A stretch of 64,000 nucleotides of DNA from Microvirga tunisiensis (GCF_009296175.1 NZ_VOSK01000007.1:1-64000), one strand, 5' to 3'. Counted from the stretch's first letter, positions 43,266 to 53,275 are shown. The notes: generated from the sequence alone by a model not told the origin. Numbers and translations are program-made.

Positions 43266-44060
43266 ATGCCGCGGGCGGTTTATGCCGAATGGGATGAGGA
43301 CGACGTTGCCGATTGGGTCGACGAACGCCCCGCTCGTCGCCTGCGTCGAAAACCCCTGCCCTGGTTGCGCGTCGTTCTGATGTCGTCCTGCAGCATCGCA
43401 GGCCTCGTCTATTTCGCCCTCGAGCAGGAGCAGAACATTCGTCCGGCCGAGCGCCAGAAAGCGATTCCGTCCTCTGTTCTGGTCGCGCCGGCGCCGGTCT
43501 GGAAATCGCTGCCTCCCTCCCCGGCTGTCTATGCATTGGCAGGCACGTCCGGCCCCGTGACGTCGGAAGCACGCGAGCATGCGAACGGAGCCCGGGAGGA
43601 CACCCTGATCCTGGGGCGCTTCGGCGATTTCCGGTATGCGCAGCTTGTTCTGGTCCAAGGACCGGCTGAGCCTGCCGGAAGCTTCTATATCGAGACGGTT
43701 CGGCGGGCGGCGCGCTCGGGCCTCGCGGTCGCCCATCAGGGCCAAAGCCGGGTTGTCGCGACGAAATTCGGCCCCGTGGAAGCCGCCCCTATGATCCTTG
43801 CGAACAAGGGTGAGCAGACCTGCGAGGCCTTCCGTTTTTCGGATGCGATGGCTGAATTCAGCTTCCAGGGCTGGTTGTGCGGATCCTCACCTCCCGACGA
43901 GGCGCAGCTCGCCTGCTTCATCGACGGGATCACCCCGGCAGGCGGCGCCGGTCCGTCATTAAAAGCGGTTTTCGCCCAGGCCGAGCGCAATCGCCCAGAC
44001 GCCTGTGGCCCGAGCGCCCGCACCGCGTCGGTTACGGTCAGACCTCCGGCCCGACGGTAA
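43266..44060 (+). CDS. Hypothetical single-pass membrane protein
   Basis: I do not recognise a characterised family. The 264-residue product has a charged N-terminus (EWDEDDVADWVDERPARRLRRKP), one membrane helix (about residues 35-52), and a domain of about 200 residues outside the membrane. That domain contains LILGRFGDFRYAQLVL and paired cysteines (QTCEAFRF, GWLCGS, LACFIDG). The topology suggests a periplasmic domain with possible disulfides. Its last 23 bases overlap the convergent sulfite oxidase-like gene. Confidence 0.65.
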   Translation: MPRAVYAEWDEDDVADWVDERPARRLRRKPLPWLRVVLMSSCSIAGLVYFALEQEQNIRPAERQKAIPSSVLVAPAPVWKSLPPSPAVYALAGTSGPVTSEAREHANGAREDTLILGRFGDFRYAQLVLVQGPAEPAGSFYIETVRRAARSGLAVAHQGQSRVVATKFGPVEAAPMILANKGEQTCEAFRFSDAMAEFSFQGWLCGSSPPDEAQLACFIDGITPAGGAGPSLKAVFAQAERNRPDACGPSARTASVTVRPPARR

Positions 44061-45192
44061 CCGCCACGCGGTGCATGACATTGCAGCCATAACCGTTCGG
44101 ATTCCAGTTGGCGGCCCGGAAGGGCTGAGCGCGCCCCTGCGAGTCAGTGGCACGGGCGACGATCTCATAATAGCCGTTGCCGGGCAGAGTGAGAGAAGCG
44201 TGCCAGCGCACCCAGTCGTAGCGGTTGCGCGGCAGCGTCGTTGCCGCCTCGGTCCAAGTCGCGCCACCGTTGACGGTCACGTCGACCCGCGCCACATCGT
44301 CGTCGCCCGCCCAGGCGGCGCCCCGGACCTCGATCGAGCGCGTGCCTTCAGGATAGCGCCTGCCATCTGCCGGCGCTGTGACGATGCTGCGCACGGGCAT
44401 CGATTCGAGGATCCGGGTTTCGATGCCTTGCCCGTTCGAGCCCGGCGGCAGGGGACGGATCGGAAGGCGATAGGCCGGCGGCAGGGGACGGATCGGAAGG
44501 CGATAGGACAGCCCCGTCATGCCCGGTCCATCATGCTCCCGATCACGGATCCAGATCCGCGTGAGCCATTTCTGGCTCAAGGACCCTGGCCAGCCCGGCA
44601 CGACGAGGCGCAAGGGGCCGCCATGGATGAAGGGCAAGGGCTCGCCGTTCATCGCCCAGACCAGCAGCGTATGCTCCTCCAGGGCCTTGGCGATCGGCAC
44701 GCCACGCGACATGGCCTGCCGCTCATGACTTCCGTGCTTGTCCGGGTCGGCACCGAAATGGCCCGTGAACAATGCCGTCTCTTTCAGGCCCGCCTCGCGC
44801 AGAACGTCACCCAGCGAGACACCCGTCCATTCCGCGCAGCCGACGCCGCCATGGGTCCAGGGATTGCCTTCCGCCTCAGGCTCGAAGAACGACCGTCCGT
44901 TGCCGCCGCATTCGAGCACCATACGAAAGGTCTTTTGCGGGAAACGGCACTTCAATTGCGCGACGGTCAGGTCGAGCCGGCGCTCGACCTCGCCATCGAT
45001 GGTGAAGGTCCAGGACTCAGCGTCGTCCACCGGTTGGGGCAGCAATCCGTTGTTGCGGACGAAGAAGCGCGCAATCGGCGTCGTCTCGTCGTCGAGAAGC
45101 TCCTCGGGGGTTTCAGCGACCAGTGGAGTCTCGCCCAACAGGCTCAAACCTTCCTTCGCTGAGAGGTCGAAACGGGCCTTCTTGTCCTGCAT
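44038..45192 (-). CDS. Sulfite oxidase-like molybdopterin enzyme
   Basis: The 384-residue protein has the molybdenum-cofactor domain of the sulfite oxidase family: MVLECGGNGRSFF with the molybdenum-ligand Cys, GVGCAEWTGVSLGDVL, and HGGPLRLVVPGWPGSLSQKWL. A C-terminal immunoglobulin-like dimerisation domain follows (VDVTVNGGATWTEA). There is no signal peptide or haem domain. It may oxidise sulfite or act on another small substrate. An exact 33-base in-frame duplication lies between the two domains. Confidence 0.88.
   Translation of the reverse strand: MQDKKARFDLSAKEGLSLLGETPLVAETPEELLDDETTPIARFFVRNNGLLPQPVDDAESWTFTIDGEVERRLDLTVAQLKCRFPQKTFRMVLECGGNGRSFFEPEAEGNPWTHGGVGCAEWTGVSLGDVLREAGLKETALFTGHFGADPDKHGSHERQAMSRGVPIAKALEEHTLLVWAMNGEPLPFIHGGPLRLVVPGWPGSLSQKWLTRIWIRDREHDGPGMTGLSYRLPIRPLPPAYRLPIRPLPPGSNGQGIETRILESMPVRSIVTAPADGRRYPEGTRSIEVRGAAWAGDDDVARVDVTVNGGATWTEAATTLPRNRYDWVRWHASLTLPGNGYYEIVARATDSQGRAQPFRAANWNPNGYGCNVMHRVAVTVGPEV
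44442..44507. repeat. Exact 33-bp tandem duplication inside the sulfite oxidase-like gene
   Basis: Bases 44442-44474 and 44475-44507 are identical (unit starting CCGGCGGCAGGGGACGGATC). The unit is 33 bases, so the frame is kept and the segment YRLPIRPLPP appears twice in the protein. Confidence 0.95.
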
Positions 45193-45332
45193 CGGCTGCT
45201 GTCCTTCTCACCTGTTGGTGAATGTCACGCTTCGACGGAACCATTTTAAGGGGGGCCGTCTTGTTTTGACATCATCGCACACGATGATCGCGCACAGCAC
45301 AAGGACTGGGCGCCGTTCTTGGAGGATTACCC

Positions 45333-45677
45333 ATGCGCCGCTTCGCACTTTTGGGTCTGGCTTCATTGGCTGCGCTCACGATCGTCTCGGGAGTGGCGGA
45401 GGCGCAGACCCGAAACCGCCCCCTCGTCCTCAGGGTCCAGCCCCGCAGCTTCCTCGATCCGGGTCCCGTCGTTCCGGTCGGATCGATCAATCCGGGTTAC
45501 ACGGGTTACGGGCAGGCGCAATCCTATCTGCTGAGCCCGCCCTATGCTCCCGCCGGCGCGGGCTTCGGCGTCGGCACCCTGCCCGATCCGATCACCAACG
45601 GACCCTTCGTAGGGTCACGTAATCCGTTCCCCATGTTCGGCGTTCCGGACGTCGAGGCGACAGGCTCGATCCGATAA
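45333..45677 (+). CDS. Small exported hypothetical protein, Pro/Gly-rich
   Basis: The 114-residue protein has a clear signal peptide (MRRFALLGLASLAAL ending near AEAQ). A mature part of about 90 residues rich in Pro, Gly and Tyr follows, without cysteines (VGSINPGYTGYGQAQSYLL). It probably stays in the periplasm or is secreted. No family is recognised. GGAGG lies upstream of the ATG and a terminator follows. Confidence 0.7.
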   Translation: MRRFALLGLASLAALTIVSGVAEAQTRNRPLVLRVQPRSFLDPGPVVPVGSINPGYTGYGQAQSYLLSPPYAPAGAGFGVGTLPDPITNGPFVGSRNPFPMFGVPDVEATGSIR

Positions 45678-45695
45678 ATCGATCCCTGAAACGGA

Positions 45696-45723
45696 AAGCC
45701 CCGGGCATGACCCGGGGCTTTTG
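45696..45723. terminator. Bidirectional terminator between the exported protein gene and leuB
   Basis: AAGCCCCGGG (45696-45705) pairs with CCCGGGGCTT (45711-45720) around CATGA, with T-rich sequence on the plus side and TTTCCG on the minus side. It separates convergent genes. Confidence 0.85.
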
Positions 45724-45727
45724 CGTT

Positions 45728-46834
45728 TTACGAGAGAGCCTCGAGTTCCTTGACGATGGCATCGCCCACATCCTGCGTGCCGACCGCGTTCATGCCGGGA
45801 CCTGCAATGTCCTTGGTGCGAGTGCCGGAGGTGAGCACGTTGGCGATGGCCTTATCGAGACGGTCCGCCTCGTCGAGGAGACCGAAGGAATAGCGTAGGG
45901 CCATGCCGAAGGAGCCGATCATGGCGATGGGGTTGGCAAGGCCTTTGCCGGCGATGTCCGGCGCGGAGCCGTGCACGGGCTCGTAAAGCGCCTTGCGCTG
46001 GCCGGTCGCCGGATCCTCCGCGCCGAGCGAGGCGGAGGGCAGCATGCCGAGCGAGCCGGTGAGCATCGCGGCGATATCCGACAGGATATCGCCGAAGAGG
46101 TTGTCGGTGACGATCACGTCGAACTGCTTCGGATTGCGCACAAGCTGCATGGCGCAGTTGTCGGCGAGCACGTGCTCGAGTTCCACGTCCGAGAACTCGG
46201 CCTTATGGATGCGGGTGACGACCTGGCGCCAGAACACGCCGGTCTTCATGACATTGAATTTCTCGGCCGAGGAGACCTTGTTGCGACGCTTCCCGGCGAG
46301 ATCGAAAGCAACGCGCGCGATGCGCTCGACTTCATGCGTGTGATAGAGCTGCGTGTCGACGGCGCGCTGGGAGCCGTCCTCCAGGGTCACGATCTCCTTC
46401 GGCTCGCCGAAATAGACGCCACCGGTGAGCTCGCGCACGATCATGATGTCGAGGCCTTCCACCACCTCGCGCTTGAGCGAGGAGGCATCGGCCAGCGCCG
46501 GATAGCAGATCGCCGGGCGCAGGTTGGCGAAGAGTCCGAGGTCCTTGCGCAGGCGCAGCAGACCGGCCTCGGGACGCACCGCGTAAGGTACGCTGTCCCA
46601 TTTCGACCCGCCGACCGCGCCGAAGAGCACCGCATCGGCGGCCTGAGCACGTTCCATGGCAGCTTCGGAAATCGCCGCGCCGTGCGCGTCGTAAGCCGAG
46701 CCGCCGACGAGATCCGTCTCCGTCTCGAAACCGACGCCGCGCTTGCGGAACCAGCCCACAATCTTCTCGACCTCGCGCATGACCTCCGGACCGATGCCGT
46801 CGCCGGGGAGAAGGAGAAGCTTGTGCGTTGCCAT
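45728..46834 (-). CDS. leuB: 3-isopropylmalate dehydrogenase
   Basis: The 368-residue enzyme has [41 protein letters not shown]-type loop, [17 protein letters not shown] with the metal-binding Asp residues, and [19 protein letters not shown]. It oxidises and decarboxylates 3-isopropylmalate in leucine synthesis. Its pathway partners leuD and leuC lie 4 and 8 kb away in the same orientation. Confidence 0.97.
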   Translation of the reverse strand: MATHKLLLLPGDGIGPEVMREVEKIVGWFRKRGVGFETETDLVGGSAYDAHGAAISEAAMERAQAADAVLFGAVGGSKWDSVPYAVRPEAGLLRLRKDLGLFANLRPAICYPALADASSLKREVVEGLDIMIVRELTGGVYFGEPKEIVTLEDGSQRAVDTQLYHTHEVERIARVAFDLAGKRRNKVSSAEKFNVMKTGVFWRQVVTRIHKAEFSDVELEHVLADNCAMQLVRNPKQFDVIVTDNLFGDILSDIAAMLTGSLGMLPSASLGAEDPATGQRKALYEPVHGSAPDIAGKGLANPIAMIGSFGMALRYSFGLLDEADRLDKAIANVLTSGTRTKDIAGPGMNAVGTQDVGDAIVKELEALS

Positions 46835-46918
46835 GGGTGACCCCTGTTCTATCGTGATCCAATGCAGGCCCTTAAAGGGCCGAATGGACGGCTTGGCAAG
46901 CTCTTGTCGCGTTGGCCG

Positions 46919-48343
46919 TTAGGCGAAGGCGTCGGGGCTGTTCTCTGCCCGTCGGTCCTTCGAAGTCCTGACGATGGTCACCGAACAGGGCGCCTCCGCC
47001 ACGACGCGGGACGAAACGCTGCCCAGGTAGCGGCGCAGGGCGGAAGAGGCCCGCGCGCCGATGACGATGTGGTCGACATTGTTGTGGCGGGCGTAGTCGA
47101 CGAGCGCGGAGGCCGGATCGGGCGCCTCCAGCACGCTGTAGGTGATCTGCTCCTTCGGAATGTCGAGCGACGCGCCCCAATGCCGGAGCAGGACTAGACG
47201 CTGGACATGGAGGCTTCTCCCCTCCTCGTCCTCCAGGATGTCGACGGCGATGCGCGAGGTTTTCAGGATATTGACGCAGGCAATCCGCGCCTCGCCCTCG
47301 ATGGAGAGAATGCGGCCGATCATCATGCGCAAGGATTCGGCAAGATCCTCGTTTCCCGGTGAAAGATCGACGGCGGCAAGGACGATGGGCGCCCGGGACA
47401 GCTGTCCGGCAATGTTGGGCGTCTCGAGAGGTTGTGCCTTGCGGGCCTTGAGCCAGCGCCGGAAGGTCTTCACGCCACCGTCCCGCTCCAGCCGTTCGGC
47501 CCGCTCGGTGAGCCGAATCTGTTCCGGGTTCTCCAGGTCCAGAGCGAGCTGGGCCGCTGTGGCGTAACGGTCGTCCGGATCGATCTCCAGGCAGCGCAGG
47601 ATCACCTCCTGCAGCCAGGGCGGACAATCGGGAGCCAGCGCCCGCGGCGGAACCGGATCCCGCCACAGGCGGCGGCGGATCTGGCCGCCGCGCGGATTAC
47701 CGAAAGGGCGCTCGCCCGTGACGAAGAAATACAGCATCGCGCCGAGCGCGAAGAGATCGCTGCGCGGATCGGCCCTGTCCTGCAATACCTGCTCCGGCGC
47801 CATGTAGGGCGTGGTTCCGAACGGCTCACGAAACTCCTCGGCCAGGAGATCGGGCAGGCGTTCGTGCCGGGCAAAGCCGTAATCGATGAGAACCGCCTCG
47901 CCGGTGTCCCGGATCATCACATTGCTCGGCTTGATGTCGAGATGGATCACGTGCTGGAGATGCAGGTCGTGCAGGGCATGCGCCACCTTCGCTCCGATCG
48001 TGACGACTTCAGGCCAGGGCAGAGGAACCTCGTCGAGCCGGCTCTTGAGCGATTCGCCAGGGATCCGCTCCATGACGACGTAGGGCATGAGATCGAGCGA
48101 GCCCGTCGCGACGAAGCGGGGCACATGCGGACCCGCGAGACGCGGCATGATCATCTGCTCGGTCTCGAAGCAGACGATGGGCAGCGGATCATCGCTGTCG
48201 ATCAGCATCGGGATCTTCATGATCAGCGGCGCGGGCTCGCCGCCTCGGGAAACGGCCCAGAGCTGCGCCATTCCGCCGGTGCCCAGATTTTCCTGGAGCT
48301 CGAAGCCGTCGATCACCATGCCCGGGCTCAGGCGCCACCGCAT
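46919..48343 (-). CDS. Serine/threonine protein kinase fused to a universal stress (UspA) domain
   Basis: Residues 1-270 form a Hanks-type kinase: glycine loop LGTGGMAQLW, Lys in LIMKIP, catalytic loop HLDIKPSNVM, DYG in place of DFG, and TTPYMAPEQ. Residues 315-474 form a UspA domain ending with the ATP-binding pattern GARASSALRRYLGSVSSRV. The catalytic loop lacks the Arg before Asp (HLD, not HRD), typical of kinases that do not need activation-loop phosphorylation. There is no membrane segment. It follows the metallophosphoesterase gene after 2 bases. Confidence 0.9.
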   Translation of the reverse strand: MRWRLSPGMVIDGFELQENLGTGGMAQLWAVSRGGEPAPLIMKIPMLIDSDDPLPIVCFETEQMIMPRLAGPHVPRFVATGSLDLMPYVVMERIPGESLKSRLDEVPLPWPEVVTIGAKVAHALHDLHLQHVIHLDIKPSNVMIRDTGEAVLIDYGFARHERLPDLLAEEFREPFGTTPYMAPEQVLQDRADPRSDLFALGAMLYFFVTGERPFGNPRGGQIRRRLWRDPVPPRALAPDCPPWLQEVILRCLEIDPDDRYATAAQLALDLENPEQIRLTERAERLERDGGVKTFRRWLKARKAQPLETPNIAGQLSRAPIVLAAVDLSPGNEDLAESLRMMIGRILSIEGEARIACVNILKTSRIAVDILEDEEGRSLHVQRLVLLRHWGASLDIPKEQITYSVLEAPDPASALVDYARHNNVDHIVIGARASSALRRYLGSVSSRVVAEAPCSVTIVRTSKDRRAENSPDAFA

Positions 48344-48345
48344 GT

Positions 48346-49086
48346 TCAGCGGCCCTGCTCGAGGCGCAGGGCCAACTTTTCCGGCAGACCCGCCTCGCGC
48401 ACCTTGCGGGCTGCGGTGGCCGTGTCGTAGGGCACGCGCAGATAGCGCAGGGTCTGACGGGCGGTGTCGAAGACCGCGTAATTCGCCGCCGCGACCCCAT
48501 CCCGCGGCTGCCCGACAGCACCGATCACCGCGAGCCAGGTCCGGGTCGGCAGAAGCGGGATGTCATTGTTGGCGACCGGCGAGAAGGTGCCGACCTTGGC
48601 AGTAGTGCTCATATGGTAGAGCATGGGCACATGCACATGTCCGCAGAAGGTGATGTGTGAGTCCACGCGGCTGAAATGCCGGATGGCCTCCATGGGACCG
48701 GCCATGTAGTCCCAGTTGCGGGGGGCATATCCGTTGGCATGAACGTAGAGGACGCTCCCCTCCTCATGGGTGAGGGGAAGGTCGGCCAGGAACCGGCGCT
48801 GCTCCATGCCGAGTTGATTGCGGGTCCAGCGGATCGCCTCCCGGGCCACGCTGTTCATGTCCTCGTCGGAGCCGTCGATCGCCGCATCGTGATTGCCGAG
48901 CAGCGCCACGGCGCCCTTATCCACGAGCCCCCTGACCGTGTCGACCACCCAGGCCGGATCGGCGCCGTAGCCGACATAGTCGCCCAGAAACATCAGACGA
49001 TCGACATGAAGCAGGCGTGCATGGGCGAGGCAGGCCGACAATGCCTCGCGGTTACCGTGGATATCAGTGAGAATGGCGATGAGCAT
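48346..49086 (-). CDS. Calcineurin-like metallophosphoesterase
   Basis: The 246-residue protein has all metal-binding motifs: DIHGN (residues 8-12), GDYVGYG, GNHDAAI and FCGHVHVP. The family includes protein, nucleotide and cyclic-nucleotide phosphodiesterases. It is translated immediately ahead of the kinase-UspA fusion (2-base gap), so the pair is one operon and may be an opposed kinase-phosphatase module. Confidence 0.9.
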   Translation of the reverse strand: MLIAILTDIHGNREALSACLAHARLLHVDRLMFLGDYVGYGADPAWVVDTVRGLVDKGAVALLGNHDAAIDGSDEDMNSVAREAIRWTRNQLGMEQRRFLADLPLTHEEGSVLYVHANGYAPRNWDYMAGPMEAIRHFSRVDSHITFCGHVHVPMLYHMSTTAKVGTFSPVANNDIPLLPTRTWLAVIGAVGQPRDGVAAANYAVFDTARQTLRYLRVPYDTATAARKVREAGLPEKLALRLEQGR

Positions 49087-49154
49087 GGAGTCAGTACAAC
49101 TCCAAACTCACTGCCACTGCAACTAGCCGGTGCTGGGAATTGGGGTGCGCGGGC

Positions 49155-50345
49155 TCAACCCCGCAGGGCTTCCAGCACCTTGCCGCCGGGCCGGCCGCGC
49201 GGCTCGAGGCCGATGCGGCGCTCCACGTCCTTGATGGCCTCGCGGGTCTTTGCGCCGATCTTGCCGTCCGGCTCGCCCACATCATAGCCGCGGGCAGTCA
49301 GGAGCTGCTGCAGCTCGCGGCGCTGGGCGCGAGAGAGCGGCGGATCGTCTGTGGGCCAGGCGGTCTGAATGCCGGGCAGGCCTTTGAGGCGATCGCCCAG
49401 CAGAGCGATGGCGAGGCCGTAGGATTCGGCCGCGTTGTAGGAATAGACTGCGTCGAAATTCTTGGTGACGATGAAGGCCGGGCCGTTCACGCCGGCCGGG
49501 GTGATGATGCCGGCGGCGTAGCTGCCCGAAAGCGGACGCCCGTCGACGCGCCGCACGCCCATGGCGGCCCAGGTGGCGAGCGGCTTCTTGTTCTTGCGCC
49601 CGGCGAGGCTCGCGTTGAAGTTCGACGGCAGGCGTACTTCGTAGCCCCATGGCAGGCCGTTCACCCAGCCGGCCTTTTTCAGGAAGTTGGCCGTCGAGTG
49701 AACCGCGTCCGGCACGGAGGTCATGACGTCCCGGTGCCCGTCCCCGTCGCCGTCGACGGCGAGGCGCTGGAAGGTGGACGGCATGAACTGGGTATGGCCG
49801 AAAGCACCGGCCCAGGAGCCGCGCAGGTTCGCCGGGTTGATGTCGCCGTCCTGCACGATCTTGAGCGTCGCCATCAGCTCGCCCTTGAAGTAGTCGTTGC
49901 GGCGCGGCGCATAGCAGACAAGCGTCGACAGTGACTGAATCAGCGGCCGTCCGCCGATATCCTTGCCGAAATTGGACTCCACGCCCCAGACACCGGCGAT
50001 GGCATGGCGATCGACGCCGAAGCGCGCCTCGGCCGAGGCGAGCGCCTGCCCCCACTGACGCATGGCGGTCCGGCCGTCCTGTACCCGCTCCTCGTCGACG
50101 AGCGCCGAGAGATAATCCCAGATCGCGGTCTTGAACTCCGGCTGGTTGTTCATGAGGTCGAGGATGGTCAGGTCCGGCGTGAGGCCGCGGGTCGCGACAT
50201 CGAAAGCTTGGCCGGAAATGCCCTTGGCGGCGGCTTGGGCACGCAGGCCGGAAAGGCATGAGCCGAAATCGGCCTGGGCCGAGGCCGGGGTTGCAGCAGC
50301 AAGGCCGGCGAGAACGAAGAGAGCGGGGGCAAGAATGTTCTTCAT
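49155..50345 (-). CDS. Lytic murein transglycosylase with C-terminal peptidoglycan-binding domain
   Basis: A signal peptide (ending ASAQ) precedes an SLT type 2 (MltB-like) domain with the catalytic Glu in AGVWGVESNFGKDIG, plus GAFGHTQFMPSTFQRLAVDGDGDG. A C-terminal peptidoglycan-binding domain follows (LLTARGYDVGEPDGKIG, about residues 335-396). It cleaves the glycan strand of peptidoglycan in the periplasm. ATG 50345 puts the signal peptide at the N-terminus; 18 further upstream codons are open but unlikely. Confidence 0.93.
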   Translation of the reverse strand: MKNILAPALFVLAGLAAATPASAQADFGSCLSGLRAQAAAKGISGQAFDVATRGLTPDLTILDLMNNQPEFKTAIWDYLSALVDEERVQDGRTAMRQWGQALASAEARFGVDRHAIAGVWGVESNFGKDIGGRPLIQSLSTLVCYAPRRNDYFKGELMATLKIVQDGDINPANLRGSWAGAFGHTQFMPSTFQRLAVDGDGDGHRDVMTSVPDAVHSTANFLKKAGWVNGLPWGYEVRLPSNFNASLAGRKNKKPLATWAAMGVRRVDGRPLSGSYAAGIITPAGVNGPAFIVTKNFDAVYSYNAAESYGLAIALLGDRLKGLPGIQTAWPTDDPPLSRAQRRELQQLLTARGYDVGEPDGKIGAKTREAIKDVERRIGLEPRGRPGGKVLEALRG

Positions 50346-50402
50346 GCCCCGCACATTGCAGGGAATTTGGTTAATCTTGTGAAAACGGGGCAGAAGCACT
50401 GC

Positions 50403-50780
50403 TTAACCCGGACCAAGGTCTGGATCGGGAAGATCGGTCTGAATCCAACGATCGCTGACGTGGATATCGGTGGTCTCGAGACGGCCCGGACCGAGATTTG
50501 TGAACTTGTGCGGCATTCCGGCCGGGCCGAGGACGATCTGACCCGCCTCGCATTCGAAGCGCTCGTCGCCGACGGTGAAGAGAGCCCGGCCTTGGCGGAT
50601 GATGAAGATCTCATCGTAAGGGTGAACGTGCCATTTCGGCCCGACGCCGACCTCCTCGGTGGCATAGAAGAGAACGGTGACGCCCGTCCCGAGGGTATGG
50701 CCCTCTACACGACCTTTCCAGAGGTCGGGATGCGAGGCCCGCTCGTCGCGATCAAGAACCCTTGGCTTGCCTTGTGCCAT
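50403..50780 (-). CDS. Cupin-domain protein
   Basis: The 125-residue protein has a single cupin barrel: motif 1 WHVHPYDEIFIIRQGRALF with two His and one Glu for metal binding, and motif 2 GQIVLGPAGMPHKF. Its function is unknown; small cupins act as sensors, isomerases or dioxygenases. It lies downstream of leuD (34-base gap) and may be co-transcribed with it. Confidence 0.85.
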   Translation of the reverse strand: MAQGKPRVLDRDERASHPDLWKGRVEGHTLGTGVTVLFYATEEVGVGPKWHVHPYDEIFIIRQGRALFTVGDERFECEAGQIVLGPAGMPHKFTNLGPGRLETTDIHVSDRWIQTDLPDPDLGPG

Positions 50781-50814
50781 CGCCTGTCCCGGTCGGGAAT
50801 GGGAGGAAGCGGCT

Positions 50815-51417
50815 TTAGGCCCAGGCGCGTTCAGAGAGCTTCTTCTCGAAGCTGTCGATGGCCGAGGCCTTCTCCATGGTCAGGCCGATGCCGTCGAGGC
50901 CGTTGAGCAGGCAGTGCTTCTTGAACGGGTCGATATCGAAGGTGACCGTACCGCCATCGGGGCCGCGGATCTCCTGCTTCTCCAGGTCGATGGTCAGCGT
51001 GGCATTGGCGCCGCGCTCCGCATCGTCGAAGAGCTTCTCCAGGTCCTCGGGCGAGACCTTGATCGGCAGGATGCCGTTCTGGAAGCAGTTGTTGTAGAAA
51101 ATGTCGGCGAAGCTGGTGGAGATCACGCAACGGATGCCGAAGTCGAGCAGCGCCCAGGGGGCATGCTCGCGGGACGAGCCGCAGCCGAAATTGTCGCCCG
51201 CCACCAGGATATTGGCCTTGCGATAGGCCGGCTGGTTGAGCACGAAATCCGGGTTCTCCGAGCCGTCCTCCCGGTAGCGCATCTCGGAGAAGAGGCCCGT
51301 GCCGAGACCCGTGCGCTTGATCGTCTTCAGGTACTGCTTGGGGATGATCATATCGGTGTCGATATTGATGATCCGCAGCGGCGCCGCGACGCTTTCCAGC
51401 ACGGTGAACTTGTCCAT
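50815..51417 (-). CDS. leuD: 3-isopropylmalate dehydratase small subunit
   Basis: The 200-residue protein has [35 protein letters not shown] and [16 protein letters not shown], the hallmarks of LeuD. With LeuC it isomerises 2-isopropylmalate to 3-isopropylmalate. The leuC gene is about 3.2 kb upstream on the same strand, separated by four unrelated genes. Confidence 0.97.
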   Translation of the reverse strand: MDKFTVLESVAAPLRIINIDTDMIIPKQYLKTIKRTGLGTGLFSEMRYREDGSENPDFVLNQPAYRKANILVAGDNFGCGSSREHAPWALLDFGIRCVISTSFADIFYNNCFQNGILPIKVSPEDLEKLFDDAERGANATLTIDLEKQEIRGPDGGTVTFDIDPFKKHCLLNGLDGIGLTMEKASAIDSFEKKLSERAWA

Positions 51418-51538
51418 GGTCTCACATCCCTGAAGGCGGCAGCCGGGCCGCTGTCAGGTGCCTCATATCAAAGGCTTGTGAAGACGGCTAGGCCAACGAT
51501 GGTCGCGGGAGCGCAGGCCTTGAACGGTGCCGGCTGCG

Positions 51539-53275
51539 TCAGCGCCAGAGATTCGTCCGGGCGAGGTCATAAACCTCGTCGGCGCGGCCGTTCAACACGG
51601 CCTTCACCATGTAGAGGGTAAATCCCTTCGCCATCTCCAGAGTGACCGAGGGCGGCATTGCCAGCTCCGTCCGGTTCACCACCGCATCGATCAGGACCGG
51701 CCCGTCATGGGCAAGCGCGGCAGCGATCCCTTCATCCACCTGGGCCGGATCTTCAAGCCTGATCCCGCGAATGCCGATGGCTTCGGCCATGGCGGCGAAG
51801 TCCGGGTTCTGGAGTTCCGTGCCGAAATCAAGAAAGCCGGTGGATTTCTGCTCCAGTTCGACGAAACCGAGAGTGCCGTTGTTGAACACGACGACCTTCA
51901 CCGGAAGGCGCTGCTGGGTCAGGGTGAGGAGATCGCCCATCAGCATGGCGAAGCCGTCGTCGCCCGACAGCGAGATCACCTGCCGGCCGGGGCAGGCCGC
52001 CTGGGCGCCGATCCCCTGCGCCATCGCGTTCGCCATCGAGCCATGCCAGAACGACCCGAGAAGCCGCCGCTTGCCGTTCATCGCGAGATAGCGCGCAGCC
52101 CAGACCGTCGGCAGGCCGACATCGCAGGTGAACACGGCGTCCGCCGCGGCCTGGTCGCTGATCGCCTTGGCGACCTGCTGCGGATGGATCGGCCGCTTGC
52201 CGGGCGTCCCGACGGCGAGGTCGTCGAGCGCCTGGCGTGCTTTGGCATAATGCTCCCGCGCCCGGCCGAGATGGGTTCCGTCGCGCTTTCGATCGAGCCG
52301 CGGCAGCAGGGCCGCCAATGTCGCGCGGACATCGCCCACGACACCGACATCGACCGCGGCACGGCGGCCGATGTTCTCGCCCCGGAGGTCGACCTGCGCG
52401 ATGCGAACGCCGGCATCGTCCGGGTAGAACTGACGATAGGGAAAGTCAGTGCCGAGCATCAGCAGAACATCGCAATCGCGCATGGCGTAGTAGCCGGACG
52501 AGAAGCCGATCAGCCCGGTCATGCCGACATCGTAGGGGTTGCCCCACTCCACGTGCTCCTTGCCACGCAAAGCGTGCACCATGGGCGCCTGGAGGTGCTC
52601 TCCCAAGGCTAGCAGCTCGTCATGGGCACCCGCGCAGCCCGAGCCGCACAGGATCGTGATGCGATCGCCGCCATTGAGCAGCGCCGCGAGACGGTCGAGA
52701 TCGTCCGGCGCAGGCGTGATGACGGGAGCGGACGGCAGCAGCCCGTCGAGCTTGACTGGAGGCGCAGCGGCTGCCGGCTGGAGGGCAACTTCGCCAGGGA
52801 TCACCAGCACCGATACGCCGCGTTTGGCTCTCGCCTCACGGATGGCGACCTCGAGGGTGCGCGGCATCTGACTGGCACCGGAGACGAGTTCGCAATAATG
52901 GCTGCATTCGCGAAAGAGATTCTCCGGGTGCGTCTCCTGGAAATAACCGCTGCCGATCTCGGCCGAGGGGATGTGTGCGGCGATGGCGAGCACCGGCACA
53001 CGGGAGCGGTGACAGTCGAACAAGCCATTGATGAGATGCAGATTGCCCGGCCCGCAGCTCCCGGCACAGACGGCGAGCTCACCGGTCAGATGCGCCTCGG
53101 CACCGGCCGCAAAGGCGGCGACTTCCTCGTGCCGGACGTGGATCCACTCGATCTGACCCTGGCGGCGGATGGCGTCCGTCAGACCGTTGAGGCTGTCGCC
53201 GACGATGCCGTAAATGCGTTTGATCCTGGCAGCGGCCAGGATCTCGACGAACTGTTCGGCCACAGTCTTTGCCAT
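51539..53275 (-). CDS. poxB: Pyruvate dehydrogenase (quinone), PoxB-like
   Basis: The 578-residue thiamine-diphosphate enzyme has the catalytic Glu in [33 protein letters not shown], and the cofactor motif from SGDDGFAM to VVFNN. The C-terminal segment ends in TNLWR, reminiscent of the lipid-binding tail of E. coli PoxB. It oxidatively decarboxylates pyruvate to acetate, passing electrons to quinone. ATG 53275 is preceded by AGGAG; a 74-codon upstream extension is open but not family-like. Confidence 0.9.
   Translation of the reverse strand: MAKTVAEQFVEILAAARIKRIYGIVGDSLNGLTDAIRRQGQIEWIHVRHEEVAAFAAGAEAHLTGELAVCAGSCGPGNLHLINGLFDCHRSRVPVLAIAAHIPSAEIGSGYFQETHPENLFRECSHYCELVSGASQMPRTLEVAIREARAKRGVSVLVIPGEVALQPAAAAPPVKLDGLLPSAPVITPAPDDLDRLAALLNGGDRITILCGSGCAGAHDELLALGEHLQAPMVHALRGKEHVEWGNPYDVGMTGLIGFSSGYYAMRDCDVLLMLGTDFPYRQFYPDDAGVRIAQVDLRGENIGRRAAVDVGVVGDVRATLAALLPRLDRKRDGTHLGRAREHYAKARQALDDLAVGTPGKRPIHPQQVAKAISDQAAADAVFTCDVGLPTVWAARYLAMNGKRRLLGSFWHGSMANAMAQGIGAQAACPGRQVISLSGDDGFAMLMGDLLTLTQQRLPVKVVVFNNGTLGFVELEQKSTGFLDFGTELQNPDFAAMAEAIGIRGIRLEDPAQVDEGIAAALAHDGPVLIDAVVNRTELAMPPSVTLEMAKGFTLYMVKAVLNGRADEVYDLARTNLWR

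Noticed and set aside
43146-43745. N-terminal extension of the GNAT protein by 200 codons
   Set aside because: The extension lies antisense to the hypothetical gene at 43266 and carries no domain. The GNAT fold starts at ATG 43145.
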